Source: Butyrivibrio sp. (lineage in GTDB: Bacteria > Bacillota_A > Clostridia > Lachnospirales > Lachnospiraceae). Taken from it: 8,715 nucleotides of DNA. This document shows positions 5,707 through 8,715 of this stretch, in pieces; the stretch's first letter is position 1; every line of letters starts with the position of its first letter. The notes below the pieces were generated by a model, which worked only from the letters and a program-made list of their open reading frames with translations, did no database searches and had not been told where the DNA came from. A program made the position numbers and the translations under genes. The stretch is taken from positions 1 through 8,715 of the forward strand of contig JAILOW010000038.1 in the NCBI GenBank assembly GCA_024690635.1. Reading direction: 5' to 3'.

Positions 5707-7587
5707 ATGAACCACAAATTAGCACTTTCAGATGAGACACTTCTTTCCATAGACAAACCGGAAAGATACATTGGCAATGAGGTCAACAGTGTTACAAAAG
5801 ACAAAAATGCTGTTGATGTCAGATTTGCCATGTGTTTTCCGGATGTTTATGAAATAGGAATGTCTCATCTTGGCATTCAGATACTTTACGGACTTTTTAA
5901 CACCTACGAGGACGTCTGGTGTGAAAGAGTCTATTCACCGTGGGCAGATTGCGACAAGCTCTTAAGAGAAAAGGATATTCCTCTTTTTGCGCTTGAGTCT
6001 CAGGATCCCGTTAAAGAATTCGATTTTCTCGGTTTTACCCTGCAGTATGAAATGTGTTATACCAATATCCTTCAGGTGTTGGATCTTTCCAAGATCCCTC
6101 TTTTGGCGAGCGAGAGAACCTGGGATGATCCTATAGTTATCGGTGGAGGTCCCTGCTCTTATAATCCCGAGCCCATTACCGACTTTTTTGATCTGTTTTA
6201 TATAGGCGAGGGAGAAACCAGATACAGGGATCTTTTTGACCTTTACAAAAAAGCCCGCAAAGAGGGTATATCAAGAAGCGAGTTTTTACATGAATGCGCC
6301 AAGATTCCCGGAATCTATGTACCTTCTCTTTTTGAAGTTAAATACAAGGAAGATGGAACCATTCTTTCAATGACACCTGTTTTTGATGATATTCCATCTG
6401 TTATCAAAAAAGAAATGGTTCTTGATCTTTCCAAGACCTTTTATCCCACAAAGCCTATAGTTCCTTATATCAAGGTTACTCAGGACAGATTTGTGCTTGA
6501 GATAATGAGAGGCTGCATAAGAGGATGCAGATTCTGCCAGGCAGGTCAGTTATACAAGCCTCTTCGTGAAAAGGATGTGGAGTATTTAAAAGACCTTGCA
6601 CTCCAGGCATTAAAAAACACAGGTTATGAAGAAATCTCTCTTAGTTCCTTAAGTTCAAGCGATTATTCCAAGCTTCCGGAGCTGATTGATTTCCTTATTG
6701 ATTACTGCAATCGCAATAAGATCAATATCTCTTTACCTTCCCTTAGAATTGACGCTTTCTCACTTGATGTAATGAGCAAGGTTCAGGATGTTAAAAAGAG
6801 CAGTCTTACCTTTGCTCCCGAAGCCGGAACACAGAGAATGAGAGATGTTATAAATAAGGGCCTTACAGAGGAAGATATCCTTAGAGGCTCTCATGAAGCC
6901 TTTCTTGGAGGCTGGAACAAGGTTAAGCTTTATTTCATGCTGGGACTTCCTACCGAGACTGATGAAGACATTCTCGGAATCGGAGATATAGCCAATAAAG
7001 TTGCTGTAGAATATTTTGAAACGGTTCCAAAGGAAAAGAGAAACGGAAGAACAATTGATATTGTTGCAAGTACTTCTTTCTTTGTTCCCAAGCCCTTTAC
7101 ACCGTTCCAGTGGGCAAGGATGAATACAAAAGAGGAATTTCTTGATAAAGCAAATAAGACAAGAAAAGGTATAATGTCTCAGCTTAATCAGAAACACATT
7201 AAATATAACTGGCACGAAGCTGATGCCAGTATGATGGAAGGTGTTTTTGCAAGGGGTGACAGAAAGCTTAATAAGGTTATTTTAAAGGCTTATGAAAAGG
7301 GCTGTATTTTTGATGCCTGGAGTGAGTACTTCAAATTTGATGTTTGGATGGAAACCTTTAAAGAATGCGGTGTTGATCCGTTCTTTTACACCACAAGAGA
7401 AAGAAAAGATGATGAAATATTCCCCTGGGATATCTTAAACTGCGGTGTGACAAAGGAATTTTTGTTAAGAGAATGGAAAACAGCCTTGTCAGGTAAACCT
7501 TCTACCAATTGCAGAAAGGGCTGTCTTGGCTGCGGAGCTGCTTCTTACAAAGTGGGAGTATGTAAGGAGGGCAAAAACAATGCATAA
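5707..7587 (+). CDS. TIGR03960-type B12-binding-like radical SAM protein
   Basis: 626 residues. The radical SAM cluster motif CX3CX2C is C270, C274 and C277 in MRGCIRGCRFCQAGQ, with further core features SLSSLSSSDY (311-320), PSLRIDA (344-350), FAPEAGTQRMRD (369-380) and YFMLGLPTETDED (409-421). The N-terminal ~200 residues look like a B12-binding-type fold: FAMCFPDVYEIGMSHLG (40-56) and VIGGGPCSYNPEPI (144-157), then YIGEGE (165-170). The classic DxHxxG cobalt-ligand motif is not obvious, so cobalamin binding is unproven. The C-terminus has a second CX3CX2C (C602, C606, C609) plus C619. The product is presumably cytosolic; the substrate is unknown to me. I chose ATG 5707, preceded by AAAGGA at 5695-5700; an in-frame ATG at 5653 would overlap hisI by 44 bases. 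It starts 10 bases after hisI and overlaps the DUF2344 gene by 8 bases. Confidence 0.9.
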   Translation: MNHKLALSDETLLSIDKPERYIGNEVNSVTKDKNAVDVRFAMCFPDVYEIGMSHLGIQILYGLFNTYEDVWCERVYSPWADCDKLLREKDIPLFALESQDPVKEFDFLGFTLQYEMCYTNILQVLDLSKIPLLASERTWDDPIVIGGGPCSYNPEPITDFFDLFYIGEGETRYRDLFDLYKKARKEGISRSEFLHECAKIPGIYVPSLFEVKYKEDGTILSMTPVFDDIPSVIKKEMVLDLSKTFYPTKPIVPYIKVTQDRFVLEIMRGCIRGCRFCQAGQLYKPLREKDVEYLKDLALQALKNTGYEEISLSSLSSSDYSKLPELIDFLIDYCNRNKINISLPSLRIDAFSLDVMSKVQDVKKSSLTFAPEAGTQRMRDVINKGLTEEDILRGSHEAFLGGWNKVKLYFMLGLPTETDEDILGIGDIANKVAVEYFETVPKEKRNGRTIDIVASTSFFVPKPFTPFQWARMNTKEEFLDKANKTRKGIMSQLNQKHIKYNWHEADASMMEGVFARGDRKLNKVILKAYEKGCIFDAWSEYFKFDVWMETFKECGVDPFFYTTRERKDDEIFPWDILNCGVTKEFLLREWKTALSGKPSTNCRKGCLGCGAASYKVGVCKEGKNNA

Positions 7588-8308
7588 ACTTAGACTCAAG
7601 TTTTCAAAAGAAGGCCCTATAAAATTCATAGGCCATCTTGATGTGATGAGATATTTTCAAAAAGCCATTAGAAGAGCTGAAATAGACGTAAAGTATTCAG
7701 AAGGCTTTTCTCCTCATCAGGTGATTTCATTTGCCCAGCCCCTTAGCGTTGGTGCCACAAGTGACGGGGAATATATGGATATGACTGTCAATTCCATGAC
7801 AAGTACTGAAGATATAATGGCAAGCTTAAATGCAGTAATGAACGAAGGAATTAAAATAACTGCTGTTACAGAGCTTGATGAAAGAGCTGAAAAAGCCATG
7901 ACAGTATGTGAGGCTGCTTATTACAGGATCAAGATAAGAGATTGTTTTAAACCTGATTTTAACTGGGCGGAAAAATTCGCGGGATATTTATCCGGCGATA
8001 AGCTTCCTGCAATGAAAAAGACAAAGAGCGGCGAAAAAGAAATTGATATGAAGCAAATGATATTTAATTATGAGCTTCATAAAGATACAGAGGAAGCATA
8101 TTTACTTCTTAGCATGAGCAGCTCTCAGACCTTAAAGCCTTTGCTCTTATTTACCGAGTTTTACAAAAGCCTTGGTTTGGAGCTTTTAAGCGGAGCACTT
8201 GATATTCACAGAATTGATATATATACTTCCGGTTCAGATAAAAAGGGAACATACATTGAACCCTTTATACCGGCCGATGATACCAAGAGGATATACCTAA
8301 ATGCCTGA
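7580..8308 (+). CDS. DUF2344 / TIGR03936 radical SAM-linked protein
   Basis: 242 residues. The N-terminal signature of the family is clear: LRLKFSKEGPIKFIGHLDVMRYFQKAIRRA (4-33), then YSEGFSPHQVISFAQPLSVGATSDGEYMDM (39-68). In many bacteria this domain is encoded next to, or fused to the end of, the TIGR03960 radical SAM protein, so it is probably its dedicated partner. No signal peptide or membrane segment is visible, and I know of no established reaction. The ATG at 7580 is chosen because AAGGAGG lies at 7564-7570 and the family motif begins at once; an in-frame ATG at 7526 would add 18 unrelated residues. Its start overlaps the end of the radical SAM gene by 8 bases (ATGCATAA), and its own end overlaps the next gene by 8 bases (ATGCCTGA), which suggests coupled translation. 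Confidence 0.9.
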   Translation: MHKLRLKFSKEGPIKFIGHLDVMRYFQKAIRRAEIDVKYSEGFSPHQVISFAQPLSVGATSDGEYMDMTVNSMTSTEDIMASLNAVMNEGIKITAVTELDERAEKAMTVCEAAYYRIKIRDCFKPDFNWAEKFAGYLSGDKLPAMKKTKSGEKEIDMKQMIFNYELHKDTEEAYLLLSMSSSQTLKPLLLFTEFYKSLGLELLSGALDIHRIDIYTSGSDKKGTYIEPFIPADDTKRIYLNA

Positions 8309-8715
8309 AGGAAGGATACTTGTTTCAAAATATAATAACACTCCTGTGGTTACAGCTTTTTGTGATAGTGACATGGAGTTTTTGTCTTTTGCAAGAAATA
8401 CAGGCCTTCAGAATATTTATGTGGGTAAAGTTGACCATATAGTTAAAAACATAGACAGTGCTTTTATCAGGATAAAAGATGATAACATAAGTTATCTTTC
8501 TACCAAAAAGATCAATCCTGTTTGCGTATTAAACAGAGATTTTTCCAAAAATTCCGAGTTAAAAAGCGGAGATGAGCTGATCGTTCAGGTTGACACCGAA
8601 GCCTTAAAAACAAAAAAAGCAAAGCTTAGTACTTCTCTTAAGATTTCAGGAAAATATGTTGTTCTTACTCTTGGAAAAAACGGAGTAGGTGTTTCTCTTA
8701 AGATTTCAGACGATA
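8301..8715 (+). CDS. rng: Rne/Rng family ribonuclease (RNase E/G), N-terminal part
   Basis: 138 residues are visible from the ATG at 8301 before the window ends; the gene continues beyond it. RNase E/G enzymes cut single-stranded RNA and act in rRNA maturation and mRNA decay. The visible part shows the start of the family fold: RILVSK (5-10), then the S1-type RNA-binding region with NIYVGKVDHIVKNIDSAFIRI (38-58), YLSTKK (65-70) and GDELIVQVDTEALKTKKAKLSTSL (90-113), then GKYVVLTLGKNGVGVSLKI (117-135). The catalytic aspartates lie further downstream and cannot be checked. AGAGGA at 8286-8291 precedes the ATG by 9 bases, and the start overlaps the DUF2344 gene by 8 bases. In many Firmicutes this gene is followed by rplU and rpmA. 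The rng symbol is by family; RNase E versus G type cannot be settled from this fragment. Confidence 0.9.
   Translation, partial: MPEGRILVSKYNNTPVVTAFCDSDMEFLSFARNTGLQNIYVGKVDHIVKNIDSAFIRIKDDNISYLSTKKINPVCVLNRDFSKNSELKSGDELIVQVDTEALKTKKAKLSTSLKISGKYVVLTLGKNGVGVSLKISDD

Noticed and set aside
6760..7215. A 151-codon open frame on the - strand inside the radical SAM gene.
   Set aside because: It lies wholly antisense to a strongly conserved gene, has no supporting ribosome site that I could see, and its translation resembles no family I recognise.
7526..7579. A possible 18-residue extension of the DUF2344 protein.
   Set aside because: The ATG at 7580 has AAGGAGG upstream and begins the family motif at once; the extra codons translate the conserved Cys-rich end of the upstream gene out of frame.
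8633..8709. A 17-base direct repeat TTCTCTTAAGATTTCAG, copies 60 bases apart, inside rng.
   Set aside because: Both copies encode Ser-Leu-Lys-Ile-Ser in frame, at two different conserved strands of the RNase E/G fold; shared codon choice explains it better than a mobile or regulatory repeat.
1..8715. Defence system, CRISPR array, transposon or prophage.
   Set aside because: All coding space is taken by housekeeping genes in one direction with uniform composition; there are no regularly spaced palindromic repeats, terminal inverted repeats, transposase or integrase motifs.

Overview
The window is an ordinary-looking, AT-rich chromosomal segment from a low-GC Gram-positive anaerobe, most likely a Clostridia member of the Lachnospiraceae (Butyrivibrio/Roseburia-like). 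This rests on gene content and order (RecU, a HisZ plus short-form HisG pair, a stand-alone HisB dehydratase, and a TIGR03960 radical SAM / DUF2344 / RNase E/G block), on strong GGAGG-type ribosome sites, and on heavy AGA and ATA codon use. The taxonomic call is an inference. Every supported gene lies on the + strand, and I see no RNA gene, transposon, CRISPR array, prophage gene or convincing intrinsic terminator.

Layout: (1) positions 2-472 hold the 3' part of recU, a Holliday junction resolvase whose 5' end lies outside the window. (2) A 107-base gap carries a plausible promoter. (3) Positions 580-3630 hold hisZ, hisG and hisD, tightly packed (13-base gap, then a 1-base TAATG overlap). (4) A 183-base AT-rich gap contains two kinds of short direct repeat and shares an 11-mer with the region upstream of hisZ. 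(5) hisB and a long hisI follow with a 2-base gap. (6) Ten bases after hisI comes a radical SAM gene, then a DUF2344 gene and the start of an RNase E/G gene, with two identical-length 8-base overlaps at the junctions.

How the genes work together: HisZ and HisG make the first enzyme of histidine synthesis, HisI/HisE do steps 2 and 3, HisB does the imidazoleglycerol-phosphate dehydration, and HisD does the last two oxidations. HisA, HisH, HisF, HisC and histidinol-phosphatase are not present here and must be encoded elsewhere if the pathway is complete. The most unusual gene is hisI: its first ~225 residues look like a degenerate HisF/HisA barrel that has lost one catalytic aspartate, fused in front of normal HisI and HisE domains. 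The downstream radical SAM / DUF2344 / RNase trio is a widely conserved neighbourhood whose first two members have no firmly established function that I know of. I found no clearly new multi-gene system. The best leads are the HisF-like fusion, the radical SAM / DUF2344 pair with its C-terminal cysteine cluster, and the repeats in the hisD-hisB gap.
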